Shown here piece after piece: positions 32,642-41,629 of a stretch of DNA of 64,000 bases. The translations under genes were made by a program, and so were the position numbers. The first letter of the stretch is position 1; each line of letters begins with the position of its first letter. The stretch lies in assembly GCA_044229235.1 (NCBI GenBank), contig JBGATH010000005.1, positions 62,001-126,000 on the forward strand. Direction: 5' to 3'. Source of the stretch: UKL13-2 sp044229235 (GTDB lineage Bacteria > Pseudomonadota > Gammaproteobacteria > Burkholderiales > Usitatibacteraceae). The notes under the pieces are model-generated. The model did not search any database and was not told where the DNA came from. It saw only the letters and a program-made list of their open reading frames with translations.

Positions 32642-33148
32642 TCAGGACTCGGAGTCGCGGCTGCGTGCGAACAACTTGCCGAGCGGGTAATACATTTTCA
32701 CGATCGGCGACTTGATGACGATGTAACTGAAGTACTTTGTCACCCCAAGGTCGCTATCCAGGATGCCCTCGATCACCGACTGGTAATGGGAAACACCGCG
32801 GGTCATGAACTTGAGCAGGTAATCGTAACCACCGCTGATCAGGTGGCATTCAATGACCTCATCGACTGCACCGATGCCGGCTTCAAACTTGGCAAAGTCC
32901 TCACGGTGATGATCGGACAAGGTGATCTGGGTAAACACCACCACCGTCTCGCCCAGCTTGGCGATGTCGATATGGGCGTTATACCCGGAGATGTAGCCCG
33001 CCTTTTCCAGGCGCTTGACGCGCAACAGGCAGGGACTGGGCGACAGGCTGACCGCATCCGCCAGGTCAACATTGGTGACGCGCCCGTTGCGCTGCAGGTG
33101 GGCCAGGATGTTGATGTCTATTCGATCAAGTTTCAGCGGACCGGTCAT
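32642..33148 (-). CDS. Lrp/AsnC-family transcriptional regulator
   Basis: The 168-residue protein has the Lrp HTH (LDRIDINILAHLQRNGRVTNVDLADAVSLSPSPCLLRVKRLEKAG) and an RAM/effector-binding half with HLISGGYDYLLKF. Start 33148 (MTGPLKLDRID) fits family length; the frame stays open far upstream without meaning. Such regulators sense amino acids or related small molecules. It is divergent from the DUF1624 gene, with two GCAGC/GCTGC palindromes in the 360-base spacer. Likely targets are itself and that operon. Confidence 0.9.
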   Translation of the reverse strand: MTGPLKLDRIDINILAHLQRNGRVTNVDLADAVSLSPSPCLLRVKRLEKAGYISGYNAHIDIAKLGETVVVFTQITLSDHHREDFAKFEAGIGAVDEVIECHLISGGYDYLLKFMTRGVSHYQSVIEGILDSDLGVTKYFSYIVIKSPIVKMYYPLGKLFARSRDSES

Positions 33149-33352
33149 GTCGGGCACCTTCTGGGACAATTTTGCGGAATGTGGCGGTGCATGTGCCGGC
33201 TTCGAACTTGTGCAGCAAGTCACGGCGCCCCGGATATTGCCATCGAATATTAGCACCCGGAAATCCCGGCCGCCGCACTTTGCCCGGTGCGGAGCGTGAC
33301 GGCCACCGGGCGCGGTTGCACCGTTTTCAAATGCTGTTTGTACACCGAATTT

Positions 33353-33370
33353 GCAGCAATAATTGGCTGC
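33353..33370. promoter_or_regulatory. Candidate Lrp-type operator 1
   Basis: GCAGCAATAATTGGCTGC has inverted GCAGC/GCTGC arms around an AT-rich centre, similar to the Lrp consensus YAGHAWATTWTDCTR. It lies in the spacer between the Lrp-type gene and the DUF1624 gene. Confidence 0.45.
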
Positions 33371-33447
33371 GCCGGTGGAATGCAGCACAAAAAATCTCTC
33401 GCAGCGCCTATCTTTTCTGATCGGCACAAAATCGATTTTCAGGTTGC

Positions 33448-33462
33448 GCAGCACCACGCTGC
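33448..33462. promoter_or_regulatory. Candidate operator 2 with the same arms
   Basis: GCAGCACCACGCTGC repeats the GCAGC/GCTGC arms of the site at 33353 with a shorter centre. It is 46 bases before the DUF1624 start codon. Confidence 0.35.
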
Positions 33463-33508
33463 AGCATCTCCCGTCGGTGAACACAATGCTGCTGGAGGAA
33501 AGACGAAA

Positions 33509-34720
33509 ATGACTACCATCGCCGGAGGCAATACGGCATCGGCGCCCAGAGTCTCGGAGATACCGGCCGCAGCCGGCGCCGCAACCCGCGTGCGCATCGC
33601 CACCATCGACGCATTGCGCGGCCTGATCATGCTGATCATGCTGTTTGATCATGTCCGCGAAAATTTCTTTGCCCATGTGCCGATCACGGATCCCCTGATG
33701 GTCGCCGGCAGCGACCCGATGATGTACTTCACGCGGATTGCGGCGCATCTGTGTGCGCCGATTTTCGTTTTTCTGACCGGCCTTTCCGCTTGGCTGTACG
33801 GGCATCCGGCATCTGGTCCCGCGCGTGATGCCACCAGCTTCCTGCTCAAGCGCGGCCTGTTCCTGATTTTTCTGGAAGTGACCTTCGTCAATCTGGCCTG
33901 GTACGGCAAACTCCCGCCGAACATCCTGTTCCTGCAGGTGATCTGGGTGATCGGATTGAGCATGATTGCGCTGGCGCTGCTGCACCGGATTCCGCGCTGG
34001 GCGCTTGCGACGGTGGGATTCGCCCTGGTGTTCGGTCACAACCTGCTGACCCCCATCAACTTCCTCCCGGGAGAGACCGGCTATTCCCTCTGGACCATCC
34101 TGCACGACCGGGGCTTCCTAGTGGCGGACGGCCCCTTCAAGATCAAGGTCTCCTACCCACTCCTGCCTTGGATCGGCGTCATCATCCTGGGCTATCTGGC
34201 CGGCCCGCTGTTCGCGCGCGCCATGCCGTCAGATGACCGGCGCCGGGCGCTGTTCCTGATCGGCTGCGCCAGTCTGGGGCTGCTCGCCATCCTGCGCGGA
34301 TTCAATATCTACGGCGAGACCCTGCCATGGGTGGCCGGCGAGACCATGCTGCAAACCGTGATGTCCTGGGTGAACTTCACCAAATACCCGCCCTCGCTCA
34401 GTTTCGTGCTTTTCACCCTCGGCATCGGCTGCCTCGTACTGGCCTGGTTCGAGCGGCTCGACAACCCTGCCATGCCGATTCTGGTGACGTTCGGCAGCGT
34501 GCCCATGTTCTATTACCTGCTGCACCTCTACTTGCTGCTGGCCATGCAAACAGTACTCGTCGCCACCGTCGGCACCACTCACGGCCAGCGATTCGGCGTG
34601 GACCACTACTGGCAGATCTGGGTGATTTCATTTGTCCTCATGCCGGTACTGTACTTTCCGTGCAAGGCCTTTTCCGACTTCAAGCGCACCTCAAAGCAGG
34701 CGTGGGTGCGTTATTTCTGA
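33509..34720 (+). CDS. DUF1624-family polytopic membrane protein
   Basis: The 403-residue protein has about ten membrane helices. It opens with the signature IATIDALRGLIMLIMLFDHVRENFF, shared by DUF1624 and heparan-alpha-glucosaminide N-acetyltransferase-like proteins. It continues with HLCAPIFVFLTGLSAWLYG and ends in a basic tail. These proteins may transfer acyl groups across the membrane; no substrate is known. Start 33509 has GGAGG 11 bases upstream. The bicupin gene follows after six bases, so they form an operon opposite the Lrp-type regulator. Confidence 0.85.
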   Translation: MTTIAGGNTASAPRVSEIPAAAGAATRVRIATIDALRGLIMLIMLFDHVRENFFAHVPITDPLMVAGSDPMMYFTRIAAHLCAPIFVFLTGLSAWLYGHPASGPARDATSFLLKRGLFLIFLEVTFVNLAWYGKLPPNILFLQVIWVIGLSMIALALLHRIPRWALATVGFALVFGHNLLTPINFLPGETGYSLWTILHDRGFLVADGPFKIKVSYPLLPWIGVIILGYLAGPLFARAMPSDDRRRALFLIGCASLGLLAILRGFNIYGETLPWVAGETMLQTVMSWVNFTKYPPSLSFVLFTLGIGCLVLAWFERLDNPAMPILVTFGSVPMFYYLLHLYLLLAMQTVLVATVGTTHGQRFGVDHYWQIWVISFVLMPVLYFPCKAFSDFKRTSKQAWVRYF

Positions 34721-34726
34721 GCCAAC

Positions 34727-35449
34727 ATGAAGCTGATCAAAATCACCGCCACCGGCGACACCTCCCAGCCGTTTTGCCCGCGCGCGGGTTCGGCACCGGA
34801 TTCCGCTGCCGAGCGGGCACGACAATATCTGTTCAGCAACCCGGCAGACGGCTGCCACCTGGGCTTTGCAGGCAGGCTGGCAGCTTACGACAACCCCGCT
34901 TTTTCCTGGTGCGAGCTCACCGTGGTCATTGCCGGCGAGCTGCGCATCACCGATGCCGCCGGGCGAGTGACGCTGGCGGGGCCCGGTGAGGCGGTGGCAA
35001 TTTCCCGCGGCGCGCGCTGCACCATTGATCAATCCAGACTCGACAAGCGGCTGTTCGTCGGCATTGATGGCCCGCCGAATGAACCCGCGCCGCAAGCGGC
35101 CATTGTCAAGATCGATCCACTGTCACCGATGAGCGAGTGTGTGTTTGCGCTGCCGGCCGAGTTGCTGTCCAGCAAGGGAGCACCGGTTTCGCGTGTCCAA
35201 ACGTCCTTCGAGGACGCCGGCATCGCCTTTAGTGCGGGCCTGTGGGGTTGCACCCCGTACACCCGCCTGCCGATCACCACCAGTCGCAACGAGTTCATGC
35301 AGTTGCTTTCCGGGAGCTGCACACTGACCGAAACGGGCGGTGTTCCCGTGACCATTGATGCCGGTGACATGGTGTTCATTCCGCGCAATGCCGTATTTGA
35401 TTGGCACAGCCCGGTGGACGTGGTCAAACTCTACGGCAGCCACCGCTAG
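34727..35449 (+). CDS. Bicupin (two-cupin-domain) protein
   Basis: The 240-residue protein has two cupin halves of about 100 residues. The first has WCELTVVIAGELRITDAAGRVTLAGPGEAVAISRG. The second has NEFMQLLSGSCTLTETGGVPVTIDAGDMVFIPRNAVFDWHSP. The layout resembles DUF861-type proteins related to ureidoglycine aminohydrolase and EutQ. Histidine ligands are sparse, so metal binding is uncertain. It is coupled by a six-base gap to the DUF1624 gene. Confidence 0.82.
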   Translation: MKLIKITATGDTSQPFCPRAGSAPDSAAERARQYLFSNPADGCHLGFAGRLAAYDNPAFSWCELTVVIAGELRITDAAGRVTLAGPGEAVAISRGARCTIDQSRLDKRLFVGIDGPPNEPAPQAAIVKIDPLSPMSECVFALPAELLSSKGAPVSRVQTSFEDAGIAFSAGLWGCTPYTRLPITTSRNEFMQLLSGSCTLTETGGVPVTIDAGDMVFIPRNAVFDWHSPVDVVKLYGSHR

Positions 35450-35673
35450 TGCCGCGCGGGCGCGACAGTGCGCGAGGCGTTACCCGAAGTTGCCCGGCGA
35501 TTTGGCAAACAATGGCAAGTAATTGCGCCGGCACGCCCAAATTGCCTTGAATCTGCATGCCGACTGCCGCGAAACGCAATTTGTCGTTTGTCGGTGCGTG
35601 CTGTAATGGCCCGTGCCGGATTGATGGTGACGCGGCCAACCCATTCATCGCAAACAACACTACTGGAGTCCAC

Positions 35674-36420
35674 ATGAGAGTTACGACGAAATTACTCGCG
35701 GCGGGTGCCGCATGTATCTGGTTGGCGTCTTCGGCAAGTGCGATGGCACACGGCATCTGGTTTGCGCAACGTTCCAACCAGCTGGCGCTCATTTATGGCG
35801 TCGGCGCCGACGATCTGGACGCCGTAAAGCGACTGCCCCTGGTCAAGAGCATTGCCGGCTTTGACGAAGACGGCAAGCCGGTCGAGACCAAGCTCAATCC
35901 GACCACCGACCGCCTGCTTCTGGTCAACATCGACAATCAGCCCGCCGTTGTTGCCGCCGTTCTCGACAACGGTCGCTGGAGCAAGACCGCCGACGGAAAG
36001 TGGCACAACAAAGGCAAGGACGAAGTGCCAGACGCGGTCATCAGCGAACGGAATTTCAAGTACGCGGTTCACCTCAGGCTGCCGTTGAGCAAACCGCTCG
36101 CCGCGTTGCCGGAGCAGACGCTGCAGATCGTGCCGGTCAGTGCGAAACTTCCCGAGTTGCTGGGGCAGCCGATCAAGTTGCGCGTGCTCTTTCAAGGCAA
36201 ACCGGTTGCCGGCGCAAAGGTGCAAGCTGACTTTGTGAACGACCCCGACAGCAAGCCCGTCAAGACCGGCAAGGATGGCAGCGTGACCCTCAAGGTGCGC
36301 AACCAGGGATTGAACGTGGTGGTCGCCACCTATGACGGACCGACGGACGATCCGGCAAAGTCGACCAAGATCGAGCACGTCGCCACCCTGTCATTTGTCC
36401 TGCCGCACAAACCCGAATAG
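35674..36420 (+). CDS. DUF4198-family periplasmic protein
   Basis: The 248-residue protein has a signal peptide (KLLAAGAACIWLASSASAMA) and begins in mature form with HGIWFAQRSNQLALIYG, the usual start of DUF4198 (NikM-like) proteins. A C-terminal Ig-like domain (LRVLFQGKPVAGAKVQADFVND, TGKDGSVTLKV) is present. The family accompanies metal uptake and TonB receptors. A TonB-dependent receptor is about 3.5 kb away on the other strand. Start 35674 follows GGAGTCCAC. The next gene, also exported with an early His, is 48 bases downstream. Confidence 0.85.
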   Translation: MRVTTKLLAAGAACIWLASSASAMAHGIWFAQRSNQLALIYGVGADDLDAVKRLPLVKSIAGFDEDGKPVETKLNPTTDRLLLVNIDNQPAVVAAVLDNGRWSKTADGKWHNKGKDEVPDAVISERNFKYAVHLRLPLSKPLAALPEQTLQIVPVSAKLPELLGQPIKLRVLFQGKPVAGAKVQADFVNDPDSKPVKTGKDGSVTLKVRNQGLNVVVATYDGPTDDPAKSTKIEHVATLSFVLPHKPE

Positions 36421-36468
36421 AGTTTCCCCTTGTCCGGCCTTCGTTTCACTTTGTGAGGTATCCGCGCC

Positions 36469-36843
36469 ATGAGAAAGACATTGCTTCAATTGCTGTTTGT
36501 GTCGGTGACGCTGGCCGCCACCGGCGCCCTCGCCCATGGCGACGGCAAACCCCTGTACGGCGGCATCTTGCAGATGGTCGATGACCTTTCCTTTGAACTG
36601 GTGGTAAAGGCCGACTCGGCCGAGCTCTATCTGGGCGACCACGGTGAAAAGGTGCTTTCCGCCGGCAAGAGCGGCAAACTCACCATCCTCAGCGGCGGAA
36701 ACAAGTCCGAAGCGAAACTCGAAGCCGCCGGCGCCGACAAACTGCTGGCCAAAGGCGTGAAAATCGTCAAGGGTGACAAGGTGATCGCGCTGATCACCTA
36801 CCCGGACAACCGGACCGCCAGCGTCCGTTTCGTCATCAAATAG
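36469..36843 (+). CDS. Small exported protein, mature N-terminus HGDGKPLYGG
   Basis: The 124-residue protein has a signal peptide (TLLQLLFVSVTLAATGALA) followed by HGDGKPLYGGILQMVDDLSFELV and a beta-rich rest ending in RTASVRFVIK. A similar beta pattern is seen in the efflux-operon protein at 27539, though identity is low. It probably binds a ligand or metal in the periplasm and is likely co-transcribed with the DUF4198 gene. Function is unknown. Confidence 0.78.
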   Translation: MRKTLLQLLFVSVTLAATGALAHGDGKPLYGGILQMVDDLSFELVVKADSAELYLGDHGEKVLSAGKSGKLTILSGGNKSEAKLEAAGADKLLAKGVKIVKGDKVIALITYPDNRTASVRFVIK

Positions 36844-36893
36844 CTGCGCCCCGCCCGTTCGACCTGCTTTTGGCGGGCCGAACAGGCGCGAAT

Positions 36894-38042
36894 TCAGGCC
36901 GCGGCGCCTTGGACGTTCTGGAAGCGCGCCATCGAGAAGGCTTCGATCGGTGTAGTCGTCCGGCCCGTGTCGATCAATTCGGCCACAACATCGCCGACGC
37001 CCGGTCCGATCTGGAATCCGGCACCGCAAAAGCCAAAGGCATAGTAAAGACCGGGCACCTTCACGCTGGGCCCGATCACCGGAATATCGTCCGGCAGATA
37101 CGATTCAATGCCGGTCCAGACCCGAATGATGCGCAGCTTTGCCAGCCCCGGTACCAGCCGGCGGAACTGCCCCATCGCCGCCATGGTGTTTTCCGGAATG
37201 ACATACGCGCGCTTCAAATCCGGATAGGCCGGACCCCGCGTCCCGCCGCCGAGAATCACATTGCCGCGGGTGATTTGCCGCAGATAAACGGTTTCCTCGA
37301 CGACCGGCGTCGATACGCCAAGCGAAGGTTCGATCAGGTAGCTGACCGGTTCCGTCACCGCCATGGTGGGCCCGCGCGCAATGAGATCCACCGGTTCGCC
37401 CATGGCGGCGCACATGGCACCTGCCCAGGCGCCGGCCGTGACCAGTACCACCGGCGCGCGAAATTGCTGGCCGCCGGCAACCTCCACGACAAAATCCTCG
37501 CCGTGTTTCTGGATGTCCAGAACTTCGGTGTTTTCCCGGACGGCGACACCCAGCCGGGCGGCGGCGCGCGCGAACGCCGGCGCCACCAGACGCGGATTGG
37601 CGTGTCCGTCCAGCGGTGAAAAGGAACCCGCCAGCACGCCATGTCCCAGATAAGGAAAACGTTCGCGGATCTGTCCCGGGGTCAGCAACTCCAGATTGAG
37701 CCCGAGTTCCTGCGCGTTCGCCGCATAGGCTTCAAACTGCCCGACGACTTCGGGGCGAAAACAGACGCGAAGATGCCCGCGCGCCAGGAATTCGCAATCT
37801 TCGCCGACCAACTCGGGGAGGCGACCCCAGATCTCACGTGCCCGATTGGCAAGCGGCAACTGGGAAAGGTAGCGCCCCTGCCGCCGCACATTGCCGAAAT
37901 TGACACCGCTTGCCTGCTGGCCCGCCAGCCCGCGCTCAAGCAGGGTGACCGAGCGCCCGCGTTGCCGCAGAAAGAAGGCGGCGGTGGACCCCATGATGCC
38001 GGCACCCACCACGATGACATCGGAAACAACGGGCGCGCTCAT
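36894..38042 (-). CDS. FAD-dependent oxidoreductase, HcnC/opine oxidase subunit B-like
   Basis: The 382-residue DAO-family flavoprotein has the FAD-binding start VIVVGAGIMGSTAAFFLRQRG, a conserved SGVNFGNVRRQGR loop and the C-terminal FGFCGAGFQIGPGVGDVVAELI. It most resembles HcnC, octopine/nopaline oxidase subunit B and D-amino-acid dehydrogenases. It lies 40 bases after a [2Fe-2S] gene of the HcnA type; the matching HcnB-type subunit is at 41626. Start 38042 (MSAPVVSDV) is used, since a longer frame adds only unrelated residues. Substrate unknown, probably a secondary amine or opine. Confidence 0.85.
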   Translation of the reverse strand: MSAPVVSDVIVVGAGIMGSTAAFFLRQRGRSVTLLERGLAGQQASGVNFGNVRRQGRYLSQLPLANRAREIWGRLPELVGEDCEFLARGHLRVCFRPEVVGQFEAYAANAQELGLNLELLTPGQIRERFPYLGHGVLAGSFSPLDGHANPRLVAPAFARAAARLGVAVRENTEVLDIQKHGEDFVVEVAGGQQFRAPVVLVTAGAWAGAMCAAMGEPVDLIARGPTMAVTEPVSYLIEPSLGVSTPVVEETVYLRQITRGNVILGGGTRGPAYPDLKRAYVIPENTMAAMGQFRRLVPGLAKLRIIRVWTGIESYLPDDIPVIGPSVKVPGLYYAFGFCGAGFQIGPGVGDVVAELIDTGRTTTPIEAFSMARFQNVQGAAA

Positions 38043-38082
38043 GCCGCTCCCCCAACTCTTTTTGCACGGGTTCGAAATTGCA

Positions 38083-38388
38083 TCATTGCGCCGCCGCCCA
38101 TGCACCGGGAGCCGGCTCCGTGTTGACGCACAAGCCCTCAGAGACCGTTGTTGAGCAGGCCCTCAGGCGATCACCGGCAGGCGTCCATACCCAGCAATCC
38201 TGACACGCCCCCATCAGGCAGAATCCTGCGCGGGTGCCGCCGCCGAATTCCTCGCGTCGCACCCAGGCGGTATGCGTGAGCATGGCCACCATCAGCGTGT
38301 CGCCTTCCAGCGCCTCGACCGGCCGGCCATCAATCTCGATGCGCACAATCGGCCGCTCACGTTCGCCCAGCCTGACGAAGCGTGCCAC
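38083..38388 (-). CDS. Small [2Fe-2S] protein, HcnA-like oxidase subunit
   Basis: The 101-residue protein has the short ferredoxin form of HcnA and opine oxidase small subunits: IEIDGRPVEALEGDTLMVAMLTH, then CLMGACQDC and a later RLRAC cysteine. The GTG start at 38388 overlaps by one base the stop of the araC-type gene (TAGTG), suggesting translational coupling. The FAD subunit follows. The usual Gly after the first cysteine is replaced, but the cysteine spacing C-x4-C-x2-C is kept. Confidence 0.82.
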   Translation of the reverse strand: MARFVRLGERERPIVRIEIDGRPVEALEGDTLMVAMLTHTAWVRREEFGGGTRAGFCLMGACQDCWVWTPAGDRLRACSTTVSEGLCVNTEPAPGAWAAAQ

Positions 38389-38867
38389 TATTGCGTCTCG
38401 ACAAACGATGCAGCCGCCGTACCGCGAAACAGCACGCTGCGATCGCGATTGGCAGCCGCCAGGTACTGTGTGGGCGTCACGCCGCAAATGCGTTTGAAAT
38501 GCCGGTACATGTGGCTCTGGTCAAAGAATCCGGTTTCGGCGGCAGCTACGGCGGCCGGCACACCCTGCGCCAGCAGCGACTTGGCCTGTTGCACACGCAA
38601 GCAGGACAGGTAACGATACGGCGGCATGCCCACTTCCTTGCGGAACACAGTCGCAAAGCGGAACAACGTCAGGTTGGCAATCTCCGCAAGCTGGCTCAAG
38701 GAAACGCGCTCCACGAAATGTTGTTCCATGAAGTGTAGCGCCTTGCCGATGGAAGTCGAATGGACGGCCGGTCCGGCTGCGGACGTTGGCGCGACCGTGA
38801 CAACCTGGTTATGCATGGTCGAAGCTCCCGACAGTGTAGACACCACAGAGACGACTGAGTCCTGCAA
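38388..38867 (-). CDS. Short AraC-family transcriptional regulator
   Basis: The 159-residue protein is little more than the AraC double HTH: ALHFMEQHFVERVSLSQLAEIANLTLFRFATVFRKEVGMPPYRYL and ETGFFDQSHMYRHFKRICGVTPTQYL. The sensing domain is absent, replaced by about 40 unstructured residues. It is coupled to the [2Fe-2S] gene and likely controls the oxidase genes and perhaps the wider cluster. A start at 38816 (MHNQVV) is possible. Confidence 0.85.
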   Translation of the reverse strand: MQDSVVSVVSTLSGASTMHNQVVTVAPTSAAGPAVHSTSIGKALHFMEQHFVERVSLSQLAEIANLTLFRFATVFRKEVGMPPYRYLSCLRVQQAKSLLAQGVPAAVAAAETGFFDQSHMYRHFKRICGVTPTQYLAAANRDRSVLFRGTAAASFVETQ

Positions 38868-39052
38868 GCCGGCAAACGGCTGCCGAAGGTACTCTGCCCA
38901 GGACCGCGCTATGGCATGGCAGCGATGCGGCTCCCAAGGATCATGTTATTGGGTGACGCAAAAAATACTATCTTCTTCCCTTGATTGCCGGGACCGGATT
39001 CTGTCGAAATGTCCGCCGGTACAGCATTTTGTATCGGCAGCGAATTTGCGAA

Positions 39053-40249
39053 TCAGGCCGGCAAGCGCCGTTCCACCAGTCCGGCCAGCAAGGCTGCGCC
39101 CGTGGACAGAACATCATCATTGAAGTCGTAGGAAGGGTGATGCAGCGGTGGCGTGCCCGGGCCGCGTCCCTGGCCCAGCCAGATGTAGGCACCCGGCACG
39201 CTTTGCAGCATGAACGCGAAATCTTCCGAGGTAAATGCCGGGGCATCCAGCTTGAGGGCCGAACCAAACAAGTCCTTTGCCACTGCCAGAGCATGACCGG
39301 CGCAGTCGGCATGGTTGACGGTCGCCGGGTAGTAACGCGTGTACTGGACTGTTGCCTCGCACCGGCCCGCCATCGCCACTCCCGCGACCAGTGCCCGCAG
39401 ATCCGCTTCAATCGTATCCTGCACCGCCGGGTCGAAGGTACGAACGGTCCCGGTCAGTGTAACGGTAGCGGGCATGACGTTATGCGAACTGCCGCCCTGC
39501 ACCTTGGTAATCGACAGCACGGCAGATTGATTCGGGTCGATCCGCCGCGCCACCAGCGTATTGGCCGCGGCGATGATCTGCGCCGCACACAGAATGGCAT
39601 CGGCAGTGAGGTGCGGCTGGGCCGCGTGGCCTCCCGAACTCGTGACCGTGATTTCGAATTTGTCTCCCGCCGCCATGATCGGTCCCGCGCGGGTCGCTAC
39701 GGTGCCCGCCGGCAGCGAGGGCCAGTTGTGCAGCGCGTAAACCTCATCGCAGGGAAAGCGCTCGAACAGGCCATCGGCCATCATGGCGGCAGCGCCCGCC
39801 TGCCCTTCTTCGGCCGGCTGGAAAATGAGGTGCACGGTGCCGTTGAAACGCCGCGTCTCGGCCAGATAGCGCGCGGCACCGAGCAGCATGCTGGTGTGGC
39901 CATCATGGCCACAGCAATGGGAAACGCCGGCAAACAGGCTCTGATGGGCGAGCCCGCTCGCCTCCAGGATGGGCAACGCGTCCATATCCGCCCGCAGGCC
40001 AATGGTCCGGTCTGAGCTCCCCGCGACCAGCACCCCGACCACGCCGGTCTTGCCGATGCCTTCATGCACGGTGATCCCGCAGTCGCGCAGACGCTTGGCC
40101 ACCAGTCCGGCGGTGCGCTGCTCCTGGTAAGCCAGCTCGGGGTGCTGGTGAATGTCGCGGCGAACGGCGCGCATTTCCGCCGCCAGTTCTTCCATGTGCC
40201 GCAGAATGGGCGGGCGGTCTGGAGCAGCTTCTGCAATGGGGATGGTCAT
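39053..40249 (-). CDS. M20-family amidohydrolase (hippurate hydrolase-like)
   Basis: The 398-residue protein is a peptidase M20D amidohydrolase that removes acyl groups from N-acyl amino acids. Motifs are RRDIHQHPELAYQE, LRADMDALPI, the metal ligands in SHCCGHDGHTSMLLGAA and FQPAEEGQAGA, and the dimerisation-domain HNVMPATVTLTGTVRTFD. No signal peptide is seen. It lies between the oxidase regulator and the PepSY gene and fits a role in trimming an imported amide. The specific acyl group is unknown. Confidence 0.9.
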   Translation of the reverse strand: MTIPIAEAAPDRPPILRHMEELAAEMRAVRRDIHQHPELAYQEQRTAGLVAKRLRDCGITVHEGIGKTGVVGVLVAGSSDRTIGLRADMDALPILEASGLAHQSLFAGVSHCCGHDGHTSMLLGAARYLAETRRFNGTVHLIFQPAEEGQAGAAAMMADGLFERFPCDEVYALHNWPSLPAGTVATRAGPIMAAGDKFEITVTSSGGHAAQPHLTADAILCAAQIIAAANTLVARRIDPNQSAVLSITKVQGGSSHNVMPATVTLTGTVRTFDPAVQDTIEADLRALVAGVAMAGRCEATVQYTRYYPATVNHADCAGHALAVAKDLFGSALKLDAPAFTSEDFAFMLQSVPGAYIWLGQGRGPGTPPLHHPSYDFNDDVLSTGAALLAGLVERRLPA

Positions 40250-40567
40250 GGACGTGGCCTTACGGGTTCAAGACTGCAATTGGTCGCATGCGACGGCGCT
40301 GTTTCTCGGTGCCCCGCGGGACCTCCCAGTGCCAGCAATCGGAAAATCGTAGCACGCAGCACGATCGCCGCTGCACCCTCCGGCCAATTCGGCAGGCTCG
40401 GCGCTTTCCGCGCAAAAAACAATCAGCCGATGCTGGAAAATGCCACCGGATTGGCAATTTTGCCTGCGGGGTTGGCCTATGCTCGTTGCTTTGTACCGCA
40501 CCTTGACCGCATCATGGCCAGCGCGATGCGAAGGCCGCGCCGGTACCAATCCTCATACTCGTGCAAT
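40250..40567. other. Divergent promoter region with an imperfect inverted repeat
   Basis: The 318-base spacer separates the M20 gene (minus) from the PepSY gene (plus). The only structure noticed is AAAATGCCA (40437-40445) facing TGGCAATTTT (40452-40461), an imperfect inverted repeat that could be an operator or hairpin. No coding frame is convincing here. Confidence 0.4.
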
Positions 40568-41629
40568 ATGAAAAAGCAGTTACTGCGTATTCACAAATTC
40601 ATCGCGCTGGCCGCAGGCGCGCTGATTGTTGCCCTCTGCGTTTCGGGTGCCTTGCTGGTATTCCGCGACACGCTTGCGCCAGTAGCCACCCCGTCGCTGC
40701 GCGTGGCGGCTTCCGCGGAACCGGTCGCATTCACGCGAATTCTCGCCACCGCACAATTACAGGCCGCCAGCGGCGAAACCATTGAAATTCGTCCGCACGC
40801 CGATCCCGGCAGAGCCGCGCTCGTTGCCCTGCATGGTGATGCCATCCGCTTCATGTATGTGCATCCGCAAACCGGCGCAAGCGTGGTTGGTGCCACCCAC
40901 AATGAACTGCTGTTCGAAACGCTATTCCGCTTTCACCGCTACTTTCTGGTCGGCGACCGCGGCGAATATCTGGTGGCGTGCCTGGCCGGGCTGCTCATCG
41001 TATTGGCCATCAGCGGCGTCGTGATGTGGTGGCCCCGGAAATGGCACCTGGCCTGGCGGGTTCGTCGCGATGCCAATCGGCTCGCATTCAATTTCGACTT
41101 GCACCGTGCAGCCGGAAGCCTGATCGCGCCATTCCTGCTGGTCAATGCAATCACCGGCCTCGTCCTGATTTTCTCCAATGCTTCCACCGCGCTGGTCGAC
41201 CGGCTGTTCTCGGCGCAAGCGGTGGCGAAACCGTCGTCATCGCCGCGCACCGGCCCCGACAATCATCCGTCGCTCGACAACCTCGTCCAGAGCGCAAACG
41301 CGGCCTTCCCGAGCGGTGTCGTCACGCAAGTGATGGTTTACGGTGCAGACCGCCCGATAGTGGTCCGCAAGCGCACATCCGCGGAAAGCAATCCGCTAGG
41401 TGGAAACCGGATTTACATGGACCCGCGATCCGGCGACGTGGTCGCCGTGGTCCCGCGCAATCAACTGACGCCCGGCGTTCGCATGTACGAGTGGCTGTAT
41501 CCCCTGCATACCGGCATTTTGTTGGGCACGCCTCACCGCCTGCTGCTGGTCGCGACGGGTGCCGGCACCCTGCTGATGCTGGTCTCCGGGCTGCTGGTCT
41601 GGCAAGCCCGCCGGCGGATTCGACGTTAA
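40568..41629 (+). CDS. PepSY-associated TM protein (possible ferric reductase)
   Basis: The 353-residue protein has the PepSY_TM layout. The first helix with LRIHKFIALAAGALIVALCVSG is followed by a periplasmic loop, LFRFHRYFLVGDRGEYLVACLAGLLIVLAISGVVMWWP, FDLHRAAGSLIAPFLLVNAITGLVL and a last helix near the C-terminus. Conserved His residues in the helices could hold haem. Some members reduce ferric siderophores, which would match the TonB receptor at 29964. The gene converges with the HcnB-like gene and overlaps it by four bases at 41626-41629. Confidence 0.85.
   Translation: MKKQLLRIHKFIALAAGALIVALCVSGALLVFRDTLAPVATPSLRVAASAEPVAFTRILATAQLQAASGETIEIRPHADPGRAALVALHGDAIRFMYVHPQTGASVVGATHNELLFETLFRFHRYFLVGDRGEYLVACLAGLLIVLAISGVVMWWPRKWHLAWRVRRDANRLAFNFDLHRAAGSLIAPFLLVNAITGLVLIFSNASTALVDRLFSAQAVAKPSSSPRTGPDNHPSLDNLVQSANAAFPSGVVTQVMVYGADRPIVVRKRTSAESNPLGGNRIYMDPRSGDVVAVVPRNQLTPGVRMYEWLYPLHTGILLGTPHRLLLVATGAGTLLMLVSGLLVWQARRRIRR

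Noticed and set aside
33149..34105. Upstream extension of the Lrp-type gene to give a 487-residue protein
   Set aside because: The extension runs through the divergent promoter and the DUF1624 gene, and Lrp-family length is met by the start at 33148.
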